DNA of 42,649 bases. Origin: Chloracidobacterium sp. UBA3360 (GTDB lineage: Bacteria > Acidobacteriota > Blastocatellia > Pyrinomonadales > Pyrinomonadaceae). The position numbers and the translations under genes are program-made. The stretch spans positions 3,397-46,045 of the forward strand of contig DEQS01000012.1 of NCBI GenBank assembly GCA_002360555.1. Direction: 5' to 3'. How positions within the stretch are numbered: position 1 is the first letter of the stretch; every line of letters starts with the position of its first letter. The notes under the pieces are model-generated. The model made no database searches, was not told where the DNA came from, and was given only the letters and a program-made list of their open reading frames with translations. Below are positions 7,971-17,125 of this stretch, piece by piece.

Positions 7971-8423
7971 ATGGATCCAGCAATCGACCCAAAATCACTA
8001 TTAACGATCGCTATCGAAGAGGCTCGCACGGGACTTGCTGAAGGTGGCATCCCGATCGGAGCTGCATTGTTCAACAGAAACGGCATACTACTTGGACGAG
8101 GCCGTAACCGCCGTGTGCAAGAAAATGATCCGTCTGTTCATGGCGAGACGGACGCGTTTCGCAAGGCGGGACGCCAGCGGAGCTATCGCGACACCATAAT
8201 GGTCACGACACTTGCTCCGTGCTGGTTTTGTAGCGGCCTGGTCAGACAGTTTGGTATAGGCACCGTCATTGTTGGCGAATCACAAACATTTCACGGCGGG
8301 ATCGATTGGCTCCGCGAAAACGGAGTAGATATAATCGATCTCGATTCGAACGAATGCAAAGAGCTTCTTGCCTCGTACATCAACGAGCATCCCGAAGTTT
8401 GGAATGAGGATATAGGCGAATAA
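7971..8423 (+). CDS. cytosine deaminase, zinc-dependent (yeast Fcy1-like)
   Basis: Predicted to deaminate cytosine to uracil for pyrimidine salvage. The 150-residue protein carries the cytidine-deaminase fold zinc site: HGE at residues 57-59 (ligand H57, proton shuttle E59) and PCWFC at 83-87 (ligands C84, C87). The order of conserved blocks and the C-terminal WNEDIGE closely match yeast cytosine deaminase as I remember it (ending WFEDIGE), more than tRNA adenosine deaminases. I chose the ATG at 7971, 8 nt after a TAAAAT box; an in-frame TTG at 7950 is an alternative. The CoA-transferase gene starts 1 nt after its stop, so the two are probably cotranscribed, though their functions are unrelated. 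Confidence 0.85.
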   Translation: MDPAIDPKSLLTIAIEEARTGLAEGGIPIGAALFNRNGILLGRGRNRRVQENDPSVHGETDAFRKAGRQRSYRDTIMVTTLAPCWFCSGLVRQFGIGTVIVGESQTFHGGIDWLRENGVDIIDLDSNECKELLASYINEHPEVWNEDIGE

Positions 8424-8424
8424 T

Positions 8425-9699
8425 ATGCCAAATAAACTAACTGCCGCCGAAGCGGTCAAGATCATACAGTCCGGCGACCGAGTATTTATCCATGGCGTTG
8501 CCGCCGCTCCGCAAACCCTGATCCGCGCGATGACGGCCCGGGCGGACGAACTCAAGGATGTCGAGATAGTCCACCTCCACACAGAGGGTGCCGCTCCGTA
8601 TGCCGATCCGGAGTATTCCGCGAGTTTTCGTGTAAATGCATTTTTTGTCGGCTCCAATGTCCGACCCGCAGTAAACGAGGGCCGTGCAGATTATATCCCG
8701 GTTTTTCTTTCGGAGATCCCGGCGCTATTTAGAAAACGGGTTCTGCCGGTAAATGTTGCTTTAATAAATGTATCTCCACCGGATAAGCACGGGTTTTGTT
8801 CGCTCGGGGTCTCAGTCGATATCGCCCGGGCTGCGGTCGAGTGTGCCGACCATATTATTGCCCAGATCAATCCGCACATGCCGAGAACCCTAGGCGATTC
8901 TTTGGTCCCGTACGCGGATCTCGACGCTGTTGTCGAGGTCGATGACGCTCTCCTCGAGGCTGCACCTCCTGTGCTAACGGAGATCGATCGAGCGATCGGT
9001 CGAAATATCGCCGACATGATCGAAGACGGTGCGACGCTGCAAATGGGTATCGGTTCGATACCGAATGCCGTGCTAGCGTCTTTGACCGGGCACAAAGACC
9101 TGGGGATCCACACTGAAATGTTTTCTGACGGCCTGATCGATCTGGTCGAATGCGGCGTCGTTAACGGCTCCAAAAAGGCGAAGCATCCGGGCAAGATCGT
9201 GTCCGGTTTTGTTATGGGAACGCGGCGTGTCTATGATTTTATCGATGATAACCAGCAAGTACTGATGCTCGATATTGCCTATGTCAACGACACGTCCGTG
9301 ATCCGCCGCAACCCCAAGGCAACGGCGATAAACAGCGCGATCGAGGTCGATCTAACCGGACAGGTATGTGCCGACTCGATAGGCACTCGCCAGTATTCGG
9401 GTGTCGGCGGACAAATGGACTTTATTCGTGGAGCGTCGCTGTCTGAGGGCGGGAAACCAATAATTGCGCTCCCGTCCACCACTACTCGCGGCGAATCGAA
9501 GATCGTTCCATTCCTAAAAGAGGGAGCCGGCGTAGTTACTACGCGAGCCCACGTACACTACATCGTCACGGAATATGGTGTCGCAAACCTATATGGTAAA
9601 AACCTTCGCCAGCGTGCGACTGAACTTATCGGAATAGCCCACCCGGACCATCGCGAAGCATTGGAAAAAGCTGCATTTGAGCGATTCCACCGCGAATAG
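8425..9699 (+). CDS. acetyl-CoA hydrolase/transferase family (4-hydroxybutyrate CoA-transferase-like)
   Basis: Transfers CoA between acetyl-CoA and a carboxylic acid such as butyrate or 4-hydroxybutyrate. The 424-residue length is typical. The N-terminal domain carries the VNVALINVSPPDKHGFCSLG block. The C-terminal domain carries LQMGIGSIPNAV, then HTEMFSDGL, whose Glu is expected to form the acyl-glutamyl intermediate. GVGGQMDFIRGA, the TEYGVANLYGKNLRQRA segment and the IAHPDHRE ending are also typical of the family. With the thiolase and hydroxybutyryl-CoA dehydrogenase encoded a few kilobases on, it could join a C4 acyl-CoA pathway; the exact acid cannot be read from sequence. Confidence 0.9.
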   Translation: MPNKLTAAEAVKIIQSGDRVFIHGVAAAPQTLIRAMTARADELKDVEIVHLHTEGAAPYADPEYSASFRVNAFFVGSNVRPAVNEGRADYIPVFLSEIPALFRKRVLPVNVALINVSPPDKHGFCSLGVSVDIARAAVECADHIIAQINPHMPRTLGDSLVPYADLDAVVEVDDALLEAAPPVLTEIDRAIGRNIADMIEDGATLQMGIGSIPNAVLASLTGHKDLGIHTEMFSDGLIDLVECGVVNGSKKAKHPGKIVSGFVMGTRRVYDFIDDNQQVLMLDIAYVNDTSVIRRNPKATAINSAIEVDLTGQVCADSIGTRQYSGVGGQMDFIRGASLSEGGKPIIALPSTTTRGESKIVPFLKEGAGVVTTRAHVHYIVTEYGVANLYGKNLRQRATELIGIAHPDHREALEKAAFERFHRE

Positions 9700-9706
9700 C
9701 GCCGTT

Positions 9707-12700
9707 TTACTTGCCCGTAAGAATTATCGGCAGCCCCTTCGCCGCATACTGCTTATTAAAATCAGCAACGTCCTGCGATTTGATCGCAACGTACTTGGCC
9801 AATTGTGCGTCGATCTGCGTCGTCAGATCCGTGTAGACAACATAGGCCGACGCAGTTGGGCCGTAATCCGCGCTGTCTACGAATGAACTAAGAGCCGCGA
9901 GCTTATTATTTAGCCTAATAGGGAAGTTCAGTGCATCTTGACCACTGCGGATCTTGGTCTGATGCAGCGTTTCTTCGACAGCGGTTAGCTTCGCGATTAT
10001 TTCATTCGCCTTGTCGATCAAGTCCTTGTTCTCAGGTTTAAGCCGCTTAGAAAGACTTTCGATCTGGGTCCTTAGGTCCCGAAGCTCATTTATCGCAGTA
10101 TGCGTCTCGGTCAGCTTTGCGTTGATCTTTTTCATCAGGTCGAACTGTTTGGCGAAATCATCTTGCGTGGTGGTTAACCGCAGATCGGCTTTTATTACAA
10201 GCGGCTCAGTTCCGATCACGGTTCCATCGACCGTCAGACGTGTCGAGTAATTTCCCGGTGGCACTCTCGGACCCGCTAATGAGCCGCCCCACATGATCAG
10301 ATTTTGGATCGTCGTGGCGTTCGGAAGGCGATAATTCCACACAAATGTATTGAATCCAATATCTGCCGTCGGTTGCGGTTCTCCTAGTGCTCCTCCGCCC
10401 GCGGCGCCTATTCGGCGGGTGAATTTTCGGATCACGGCGTTCGTCGAATCAAGGAACTCGATCGTCACATCCTTCTTAGGTGGGTCTTTGAGATAGTAAT
10501 TGACGACCGCGCCGTTTGGCGGATTTCGACCAACGGTCGCGTTGGGCCCCTGGCCAAACCCGCCTCCTCCAGCGGTGCGGTACGCATCTTCCGGCTTAAA
10601 GAGAAGTGCGGATGCTTTCTCGGCGTCCGCCAATTGGTATAGCACAGGCAGATTGTCTAGTACGTAAAATGATCGCCCCTGCGTCGCAACTACAAGATCT
10701 TTCTCGCGTTTTTGCACGGTCAGATCGGTAATCGGGACGATCGGAAGATTTAGCTGCAAGCTCTTCCAGTTTTCGCCGTCGTCAGATGAGTAATATATCG
10801 ACCTTTCCGTCCCCGCGTACAAAAAGCCGCGGCGGTTCGGATCCTCGGTGACGGCTCGCGTAAAGTGATCAGAAGGGATGCCATTGACTATCTTCTTCCA
10901 AGTCTTACCGTAATCGTTTGTCTTGTAGACGTATGGTTTCTGGTCGTCATTCTTGTAGTTTGTCGCTGCAAAATACGCCGAGCCCGCGTCATGCGGCGAC
11001 GCACGAATATGATTGACCTGTATCCACTCAGGCAAATCCTTTGGCGTGACGTTGCTCCAAGACTGGCCGTTATTCTGACTGACCTGAACCAGCCCATCGT
11101 CCGTCCCGGCCCAAATTACGCCTTGTTTTACGGGTGATTCATCTACCGAGAAGATCGTGTCGTAATACTCAACGCTCGTGTTATCACCCGAAATAGCACC
11201 ACCGGAATGCGTCTGCTTGGACTTATCGTTGCGAGTCAGATCAGGCGAGATCTGCTCCCACGACTGGCCCTCATCATAGCTTCGGAACAGGACGTTCGCA
11301 GCTGAATACAAGGCATATTTGCCGTTAGTTTTATGAGGAGAGAATACTATCGGGAAGTTCCATTGAAATCGATATTTTGTGCCTTCTGCCCCGGAACCCA
11401 TCGGATTATCGGGATAAACGTCAATATTTCGCTCCTGCCCAGTCCTGCGATCCCAACGCGTTAGCAAACCGTCGTAGCTACCGGCAAAAACGACATCCGA
11501 ATTCTCCGGGTGCGGAGCTATCCAACCCGACTCCCCGCCACCTACCGCAAACCAATCGCTTTCAGTGATCGCTCCTCCATCCGAACGCGATGCAATGCGT
11601 ATAGTCGAATTATCCTGCTGGGCTCCGTAAATGTTGTATGGAAAATCATTATCGGTGATGACTCGATAAAATTGCGCGGTTGCTTGGTCTTGCTCGGTCC
11701 AGCTGCCCCCGCCGTTGAAGCTAACGTTGGCTCCGCCGTCGTTGCCTTCAATCATCCGTTTTGGATCGTTCGGAGCGATCCATAGATCATGATTGTCGCC
11801 GTGCGGCGTACCAATGGTGGTGAATGTACGGCCGCCGTCGATAGATTTGTGAAAACCGACGTTTAAGACATAGACCGTATTTTCATTCTCCGGATCGGCA
11901 TAAACGCGGTTGTAGTACCAGGGCCGCTGCCGGATCGCCGCGCTTTCACTGACCCGCTGCCAAGAGTCACCGCCGTCATCCGATCGGAAAAGGCCACCGT
12001 CTTTATTTTCGATCATCGCAAACAGGCGATTGGGATTGACCGGCGAGACGGTGATGTTCATCTTGCCGTTTAACCCCGGGGGCAATCCGCGGTTTCGCGT
12101 CATCTCGACCCACGTGTCGCCGCCGTCGGTCGACTTGAACAGCCCGCTGCCTTCGCCGCCGCTGTCCATTCGCCACGGCCTGCGGCTCACCTGCCAGAAT
12201 CCCGCATAAAGCGTATTTGGATCAGACGGGTCCATCGAAATTTCGCTCGCTCCGGTCGAGGAGTTGCGAAAAAGGATCTTTTGCCAGGTCTTGCCGCCGT
12301 CGCGGGTCCGAAAGATTCCGCGTTCGTCGTTGTTGCCCCATAGATGGCCTAATGCTGCGACATAAACCGTATTAGGATCTTTCGGATGAACCCTAATTCG
12401 CGCGATCTGCTGCGTGTCACCGAGGCCGATGTGCTTCCAGCTCTTGCCGCCGTCAACTGACTTGTACATACCATCGCCGCTCGACACATTGCCTCGTAGC
12501 GTCTGCTCGCCCATTCCAACGTATATCGTATTTGGCTCTGAATCAGCAGAATCGATCGCTCCGACGGACCCCGTACCAAAATAACCGTCAGAAACGTTTA
12601 GCCAGTTGACGCCGCCGTCTGTCGTTTTCCATACGCCGCCGCCCGTGGCTCCAAAATAATAAACATTCGGCTGCCCGGCGATACCCTCGACCGCGGCAAC

Positions 12701-12850
12701 GCGGCCGCCTCTAAATGGACCGATTTGTCGGTATTGAAGATTTTTCAGGGGATCGGCCTTTGCCGCAGCGGTTTGGGACGATATTTCGGTCGAAACGAAC
12801 AACGATAGTATCAGCGATACTAACAAATAACGGACTAAGCTTGAACGCAC
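9707..12850 (-). CDS. secreted VPS10/sortilin-like BNR-repeat protein
   Basis: A 1047-residue exported protein. An N-terminal signal peptide (about 30 residues) is followed by a large beta-propeller region up to about residue 740 with at least ten Asp-box/BNR motifs of the form S/T-x-D-x-G-x-x-W, for example TTDGGVNW, SVDGGKSW, TRDGGKTW, SDDGGDSW and SSDDGENW. The opening QIGPFRGGRV and ATGGGVWKT motifs are typical of VPS10-domain glycosyl-hydrolase-like proteins. The last 300 residues hold a beta-sandwich-like segment and a coiled helical region. Such proteins are common in Acidobacteria and Bacteroidetes, but their substrate is unknown. The GTG start has a weak AGG upstream. Confidence 0.88.
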   Translation of the reverse strand: MRSSLVRYLLVSLILSLFVSTEISSQTAAAKADPLKNLQYRQIGPFRGGRVAAVEGIAGQPNVYYFGATGGGVWKTTDGGVNWLNVSDGYFGTGSVGAIDSADSEPNTIYVGMGEQTLRGNVSSGDGMYKSVDGGKSWKHIGLGDTQQIARIRVHPKDPNTVYVAALGHLWGNNDERGIFRTRDGGKTWQKILFRNSSTGASEISMDPSDPNTLYAGFWQVSRRPWRMDSGGEGSGLFKSTDGGDTWVEMTRNRGLPPGLNGKMNITVSPVNPNRLFAMIENKDGGLFRSDDGGDSWQRVSESAAIRQRPWYYNRVYADPENENTVYVLNVGFHKSIDGGRTFTTIGTPHGDNHDLWIAPNDPKRMIEGNDGGANVSFNGGGSWTEQDQATAQFYRVITDNDFPYNIYGAQQDNSTIRIASRSDGGAITESDWFAVGGGESGWIAPHPENSDVVFAGSYDGLLTRWDRRTGQERNIDVYPDNPMGSGAEGTKYRFQWNFPIVFSPHKTNGKYALYSAANVLFRSYDEGQSWEQISPDLTRNDKSKQTHSGGAISGDNTSVEYYDTIFSVDESPVKQGVIWAGTDDGLVQVSQNNGQSWSNVTPKDLPEWIQVNHIRASPHDAGSAYFAATNYKNDDQKPYVYKTNDYGKTWKKIVNGIPSDHFTRAVTEDPNRRGFLYAGTERSIYYSSDDGENWKSLQLNLPIVPITDLTVQKREKDLVVATQGRSFYVLDNLPVLYQLADAEKASALLFKPEDAYRTAGGGGFGQGPNATVGRNPPNGAVVNYYLKDPPKKDVTIEFLDSTNAVIRKFTRRIGAAGGGALGEPQPTADIGFNTFVWNYRLPNATTIQNLIMWGGSLAGPRVPPGNYSTRLTVDGTVIGTEPLVIKADLRLTTTQDDFAKQFDLMKKINAKLTETHTAINELRDLRTQIESLSKRLKPENKDLIDKANEIIAKLTAVEETLHQTKIRSGQDALNFPIRLNNKLAALSSFVDSADYGPTASAYVVYTDLTTQIDAQLAKYVAIKSQDVADFNKQYAAKGLPIILTGK

Positions 12851-12940
12851 TTTTATTTACCTGCCTATGGTGAAATTTGAACCGGAGTTTTTCAAAACTT
12901 AAACGAATCTCAGCTAAAATACAAACACCAAATGTCACCT

Positions 12941-12969
12941 TTGAACCAATGGGTTAAACATCATAAAAT
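12941..12969 (+). promoter_or_regulatory. sigma-70 promoter for the thiolase gene
   Basis: TTGAAC (12941-12946) and TAAAAT (12964-12969) are separated by exactly 17 nt. Transcription would start near 12976, giving a leader of about 44 nt with a GGGGCAA sequence ahead of the ATG at 13020. This is one of the best-formed promoters in the window. Confidence 0.55.
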
Positions 12970-13019
12970 AATCGTTTGGACGAGATACATAATTTTCAAC
13001 CTATTACAGGGGCAATAAT

Positions 13020-14213
13020 ATGAGCACAAATAAACAAGCAGTCATCATTAGCGCGGCACGGACGCCGACGGGAAAATTCCAAGGCCTTCTCAAAGGCTTT
13101 TCGGCTTCGGATCTGGGCGCTATCGCTATAAAAGAAGCGGTCGCACGAGCGGGCGTCGCTCCTGACAAGATCGACGAGGTTATAATGGGATGCGTCGTTG
13201 CGGCGGGGCAAGGACAGGCTCCTGCACGTCAAGCGGCGATAAAATCGGGACTTCCGCCCGAAGTTTCTGCTTTGACGATCAATATGGTCTGCGGCTCGGG
13301 GCTGCGAGCTGTTGCTCTGGCGAGTCAGGCAGTCGCTCTCGGCGATGCCGAGTATGTCGTTGCCGGTGGTATGGAATCGATGTCAAATATTCCGTACGCT
13401 CTGCCGGGGGCTCGGGACGGTTATAAAATGGGCAACCAAACAGTGACCGATCTGATGATCCATGACGGCCTGTGGTGCCCGTTCGAGAATTGGCACATGG
13501 GCAACACCGGTGAGGTCGTTGCAGACAAATATCAGATAACGCGTGAAGCCCAAGACGATTTTGCCGCAAAATCTCATCAAAAGGCGGCTGATGCGCAAGC
13601 TTCCGGCCGATTTAAGAATGAGATCGTGCCGGTTGAGATCCCACAAAAGAAAGGCGACGCGATCGTTTTAGATTACGACGAACCCGTGCGTCCAGATACA
13701 ACATCGGAAAGCCTCGCGAAACTTCGTCCGGCGTTCAAGAAAGACGGCGGCACCGTTACGGCAGGTAATGCGCCGGGCGTCAATGACGGAGCCTCGGCTC
13801 TTGTCGTTACATCCGCGGAAAATGCCGCTGCGGCGGGCATTGAGCCGCTCGGACGTGTCGTTGCGTGGGCTTCGTCCGGCATCGAGCCAAAACTGATCAT
13901 GATGGCTCCGGTCAAAGGCGTCCAGAATGTGCTCGCCAAAGCCGGTTGGTCGATGGCCGACGTCGATCTGTTCGAGCTCAACGAAGCCTTCTCCGTCCAG
14001 GCCCTCGGCGTTATGCAGGAACTGGGTCTCGACATGGATCGCGTCAACGTCAATGGAGGTGCGGTCGCTCTCGGTCACGCTATCGGCAACTCCGGCGGAC
14101 GCGTTTTGACGACGCTACTTTACGAGATGAAACGACGTGGTGCAAAACGCGGAGTAGCGGCACTTTGTCTGGGCGGCGGCAACTCGGTCGCGATGGCTGT
14201 AGAGCGCGATTAG
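13020..14213 (+). CDS. acetyl-CoA C-acetyltransferase (thiolase)
   Basis: Condenses two acetyl-CoA to acetoacetyl-CoA, or runs in reverse in degradation. The 397-residue length and active site are textbook: nucleophile C91 in NMVCGSGL, H353 in GGAVALGHAIGNSG and C383 in CLGGGN. The GMESMSNIPY block, conserved NEAF (ELNEAFSVQAL) and N-terminal SAARTPTGKF are also present. It is the first of a short plus-strand series with a small membrane protein and 3-hydroxybutyryl-CoA dehydrogenase, so a C4 acyl-CoA or polyhydroxybutyrate-type route is likely. The gene order alone does not decide the direction. Confidence 0.95.
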   Translation: MSTNKQAVIISAARTPTGKFQGLLKGFSASDLGAIAIKEAVARAGVAPDKIDEVIMGCVVAAGQGQAPARQAAIKSGLPPEVSALTINMVCGSGLRAVALASQAVALGDAEYVVAGGMESMSNIPYALPGARDGYKMGNQTVTDLMIHDGLWCPFENWHMGNTGEVVADKYQITREAQDDFAAKSHQKAADAQASGRFKNEIVPVEIPQKKGDAIVLDYDEPVRPDTTSESLAKLRPAFKKDGGTVTAGNAPGVNDGASALVVTSAENAAAAGIEPLGRVVAWASSGIEPKLIMMAPVKGVQNVLAKAGWSMADVDLFELNEAFSVQALGVMQELGLDMDRVNVNGGAVALGHAIGNSGGRVLTTLLYEMKRRGAKRGVAALCLGGGNSVAMAVERD

Positions 14214-14276
14214 CTAAACAAATCTTGCAACTTCGACACATGTTCGAGCGTTCTTTAATTGGAGGCTACGCTTTTT

Positions 14277-14738
14277 ATGACTGCTAAAGAACATAATCGG
14301 TTGGTCGGTATCTTTTTGATGGCTCATGGCGGCTTACAGGCCGTTGTGATGGCGATTCTAACTGTGGTTTACGGTATTTTGGGTGCCGCAATGATCGCCG
14401 GCAGCCGAAACAATGAGGGGCGGACGGTCGGTGCGTTTTTTATCGTTGCCGTGATCGTTATGGCGGTCTTCGCTATATTATTTACGGGCTCTCAGATCCT
14501 CGGCGGCTATAAGCTGTTCAAGGAAAAGTCGAATGCTCGCGTTTGGGGAATAATCGGCAGCATTATTTCGTGTCTTTCCTTTCCGCTAGGAACGGCTGTC
14601 GGCGTATACGGCATGTGGTTTTTGTTCGGCGATATGGGTAAACAGATGTACCTAAATGCCGGGATGCCGCAACAGATGTTTCAGCAGCCAAACTACGATT
14701 ATCAACAGCAGCCTCCTCCGCCAAATAGCTGGCAGTAG
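14277..14738 (+). CDS. small four-helix membrane protein, unknown function
   Basis: A 153-residue integral membrane protein with four hydrophobic segments, at about residues 12-42, 54-80, 95-110 and 113-122, and a Gln/Pro/Asn-rich C-terminal tail. I chose the ATG at 14277, where GGAGG lies 11 nt upstream; the in-frame TTG at 14259 lies before that site. I do not recognise the family beyond a loose likeness to small DUF4064-type tetraspan proteins. It sits between two acyl-CoA genes but a strong terminator follows it, so it is likely the end of the thiolase transcript. Confidence 0.68.
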   Translation: MTAKEHNRLVGIFLMAHGGLQAVVMAILTVVYGILGAAMIAGSRNNEGRTVGAFFIVAVIVMAVFAILFTGSQILGGYKLFKEKSNARVWGIIGSIISCLSFPLGTAVGVYGMWFLFGDMGKQMYLNAGMPQQMFQQPNYDYQQQPPPPNSWQ

Positions 14739-14769
14739 CTCCAGCGAACCAGAGTGGTGTTTATTATGT

Positions 14770-14810
14770 ACAGGCGATGAGATCAACAAATCTCGTCGCC
14801 TGTTTGTTTT
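14770..14810 (+). terminator. rho-independent terminator after the tetraspan gene
   Basis: A 14-bp stem (14770-14783 with 14790-14803, one G-U pair) closes a 6-nt loop and is followed by TTGTTTT. It lies 31 nt past the stop codon of the upstream gene and separates the thiolase transcript from the dehydrogenase gene at 14871. Confidence 0.87.
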
Positions 14811-14870
14811 GAGACGATGGCGTGGTTTATGCTATCTATTTCTTAGACCAGTCATTAATTTACAAATAAT

Positions 14871-15719
14871 ATGAGTGAAATTATCGGTGTTATCGGAGCA
14901 GGAACTATGGGTAATGGCATTGCCCAAACTGCTGCAGGAGCGGGTTTTAGTGTCGTGATGTGCGACGTGTCAGCTGATTTTGTTGAGCGTGGGCTCGCAA
15001 ATATCAGCAAGAGCCTTGATCGTTTTGTTAAGAAAGAAACGATGACCGAGGAGCAAAAGGCTGAGGTTTTGTCGCGTATCACGACGACGACGAATCTTGA
15101 CGACGTAAAAGACTGTTATCTAGTGGTCGAAGCCGCGTCGGAAAATTTTGAGATCAAAAAACAGATATTCGAAAAACTCGACCAGATCTGCGGCCCGGAC
15201 GCCATTTTGTCATCGAACACCTCATCGATCTCCATCACCAAGATAGCTGCCACGACGAAGCGCCCCGACAAGGTTATTGGGATGCACTTTTTCAATCCGG
15301 TTCCACTTATGAAACTGGTTGAGGTTATCCGTGGAATTGCAACAAGCGATGAGACTTACGCGAAAGTGAAGGCTCTTTCGGAGCAGCTTGGCAAAGTCCC
15401 CGTCGAGTGCAATGATTCCCCGGGATTTGTATCTAACAGAGTGTTGATGCCGATGATAAACGAGGCGATCTTTGCTCTCCATGAAGGCGTTGCTTCACGC
15501 GAATCGATCGACGAGATCATGAAACTCGGCATGAATCACCCGATGGGCCCGCTCGCCCTGGCTGATTTTATTGGCTTGGACGTATGCCTCGCCATCCTAA
15601 ACGTTCTGCATGAGGGACTTGGCGATCCAAAATATCGTCCTTGCCCGCTACTCAAGAAATACGTCGATGCCGGATGGCTTGGCCGCAAGAACGGCAGGGG
15701 ATTTTACGATTATCAGTAA
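14871..15719 (+). CDS. hbd: 3-hydroxybutyryl-CoA dehydrogenase
   Basis: Interconverts acetoacetyl-CoA and 3-hydroxybutyryl-CoA with NAD(P). The 282-residue protein starts with the Rossmann nucleotide-binding motif GVIGAGTMGNGIA (residues 6-18). It contains VVEAASENFEIK, the SSNTSSISITK block, catalytic H139 in HFFNPVPLMKLVEVI with partner E151, and the C-terminal MGPLALADFIGLD and KNGRGFYDY motifs. It is a single-domain enzyme without a fused hydratase. Its neighbour thiolase makes its substrate. An upstream terminator means it needs its own promoter, which I could not identify with confidence. Confidence 0.95.
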   Translation: MSEIIGVIGAGTMGNGIAQTAAGAGFSVVMCDVSADFVERGLANISKSLDRFVKKETMTEEQKAEVLSRITTTTNLDDVKDCYLVVEAASENFEIKKQIFEKLDQICGPDAILSSNTSSISITKIAATTKRPDKVIGMHFFNPVPLMKLVEVIRGIATSDETYAKVKALSEQLGKVPVECNDSPGFVSNRVLMPMINEAIFALHEGVASRESIDEIMKLGMNHPMGPLALADFIGLDVCLAILNVLHEGLGDPKYRPCPLLKKYVDAGWLGRKNGRGFYDYQ

Positions 15720-15790
15720 TTTACTAGCTTTGAAAACAATGACGGGCGGTAGGACGTAATACCGCAACAATTCGTATACAGGAAAATCTT

Positions 15791-17125
15791 ATGAGAAAGA
15801 TCGCTTTTGTTTTATTGCTCGGACTGGCCTCTGGCCTCGCCGTAGCGGCACAAGTGAAAGTCGCACCGCTTAATATCAAAGAGCGGACCCTGCCGAACGG
15901 GCTAAAGGTCGTGTCCGTGCAAGACAATACGAGCCCGACGGTGGCGATCCACGTTTGGTACAACGTCGGCGGCAAGAACGATCCGCAGGGCAAATCGGGT
16001 TTTGCCCATATGTTTGAGCATATGATGTTCAAATCGACAAAGAACATGCCCAACGAAAAGATGGATCGTCTGACCGAAGATGTCGGCGGATTTAACAACG
16101 CCTCGACTTGGGATGATTTCACCAATTATTACGAGGTCGTGCCGTCAAACTATCTCGAAACCCTGCTCTGGGCCGAAGCCGAGCGAATGGTCAATCTCAA
16201 CGTTGACGACAAAAACTTTGCATCCGAGCGCGACGTGGTCAAAGAGGAATATCGTCAGAGCGTTTTATCGCAGCCGTACGGCCGGCTTTTTTATTCCTAT
16301 ATTAGCGGCCTTTCGTATTCCGTCCACCCTTACAAACGCGGCGTCATCGGTGATCTTGACCAATTAGATGCCGCAACACCAGCGGATGCCAAGTCGTTTT
16401 ACGACCTTTATTACCGACCTGACAACGCTTATTTGATCGTTGTCGGTGATTTTGATCAGTCGAAATTTGATGCTTGGACCGACAAATATTTCGGGCGTGT
16501 AAAACGGCCGACTTCTGCAATCCCGCGGGTGAATATCAAAGAACCGGCCCGTACAAAAGAGGTCCGCTACGAAAAAACGGCTCCAAACGTACCCTTTCCC
16601 GCCGTAGCGATCACTTATCTGGCTCCCCCGTCAAAAGATGCAGACATGGCCGCCTTGCGAGTGGCGGAAAAACTTTTGAGCGGCGGCGAGAGTTCGCGGC
16701 TGTATCAGAGTTTGGTCTACAAACAACAGATCGCTCAGAACGCCTCGTTTAACATCGACAGCAAGGTTGACGGCGGCTTGCTATACTTTTTTTCGATCGC
16801 CAGCGAAGGCAAGACCGGGGCTGCACTCGAAAAAGCTCTACTTGCCGAACTAGCGCTGATACAGACCAAAGGCATAACCGCCAAAGAGCTGGAAAAGGCG
16901 AAGAATCAGCTCATCTCCGACACGATCCGAAGCCTCGAAGATAACGACGGCAAAGCCATCGCGATAGAACGAAGCGTCGCCTATCAGGGTGACCCAAAGC
17001 TCGTCAACACTAATGTCCAACTCCTCCAGTCCGTGACGGCGGCGGACGTTCAACGCGTAATGAAAAAATATTTTACTGACACAAATCGCGTCGTAATCCA
17101 CTATTCGGGAGAAAGTTCAAAATGA
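15791..17125 (+). CDS. secreted M16 zinc metallopeptidase, catalytic subunit
   Basis: A 444-residue pitrilysin-family peptidase with a signal peptide ending near residue 20 (VAAQ). The inverted zinc motif HxxEH is intact: H73, E76, H77 in HMFEHMMF. A third ligand, E153, lies in KEEYRQ about 76 residues later, as the family requires. The C-terminal half repeats the M16 fold and holds the substrate-binding LLSGGESSRLYQSLVYK stretch. Its stop overlaps the start of the next M16 gene by four bases, so the two probably make a heterodimer in the periplasm. Substrates are unknown; peptides and misfolded exported proteins are usual. Confidence 0.93.
   Translation: MRKIAFVLLLGLASGLAVAAQVKVAPLNIKERTLPNGLKVVSVQDNTSPTVAIHVWYNVGGKNDPQGKSGFAHMFEHMMFKSTKNMPNEKMDRLTEDVGGFNNASTWDDFTNYYEVVPSNYLETLLWAEAERMVNLNVDDKNFASERDVVKEEYRQSVLSQPYGRLFYSYISGLSYSVHPYKRGVIGDLDQLDAATPADAKSFYDLYYRPDNAYLIVVGDFDQSKFDAWTDKYFGRVKRPTSAIPRVNIKEPARTKEVRYEKTAPNVPFPAVAITYLAPPSKDADMAALRVAEKLLSGGESSRLYQSLVYKQQIAQNASFNIDSKVDGGLLYFFSIASEGKTGAALEKALLAELALIQTKGITAKELEKAKNQLISDTIRSLEDNDGKAIAIERSVAYQGDPKLVNTNVQLLQSVTAADVQRVMKKYFTDTNRVVIHYSGESSK

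Noticed and set aside
13668..14078. 136-codon frame opposite the thiolase gene
   Set aside because: Lies fully within a thiolase with all catalytic residues; no ribosome site or promoter.
8425..15719. A dedicated butyrate or PHB operon
   Set aside because: CoA transferase, thiolase and dehydrogenase are separated by a large opposite-strand gene and a terminator, and no crotonase, butyryl-CoA dehydrogenase or PHB synthase is present.
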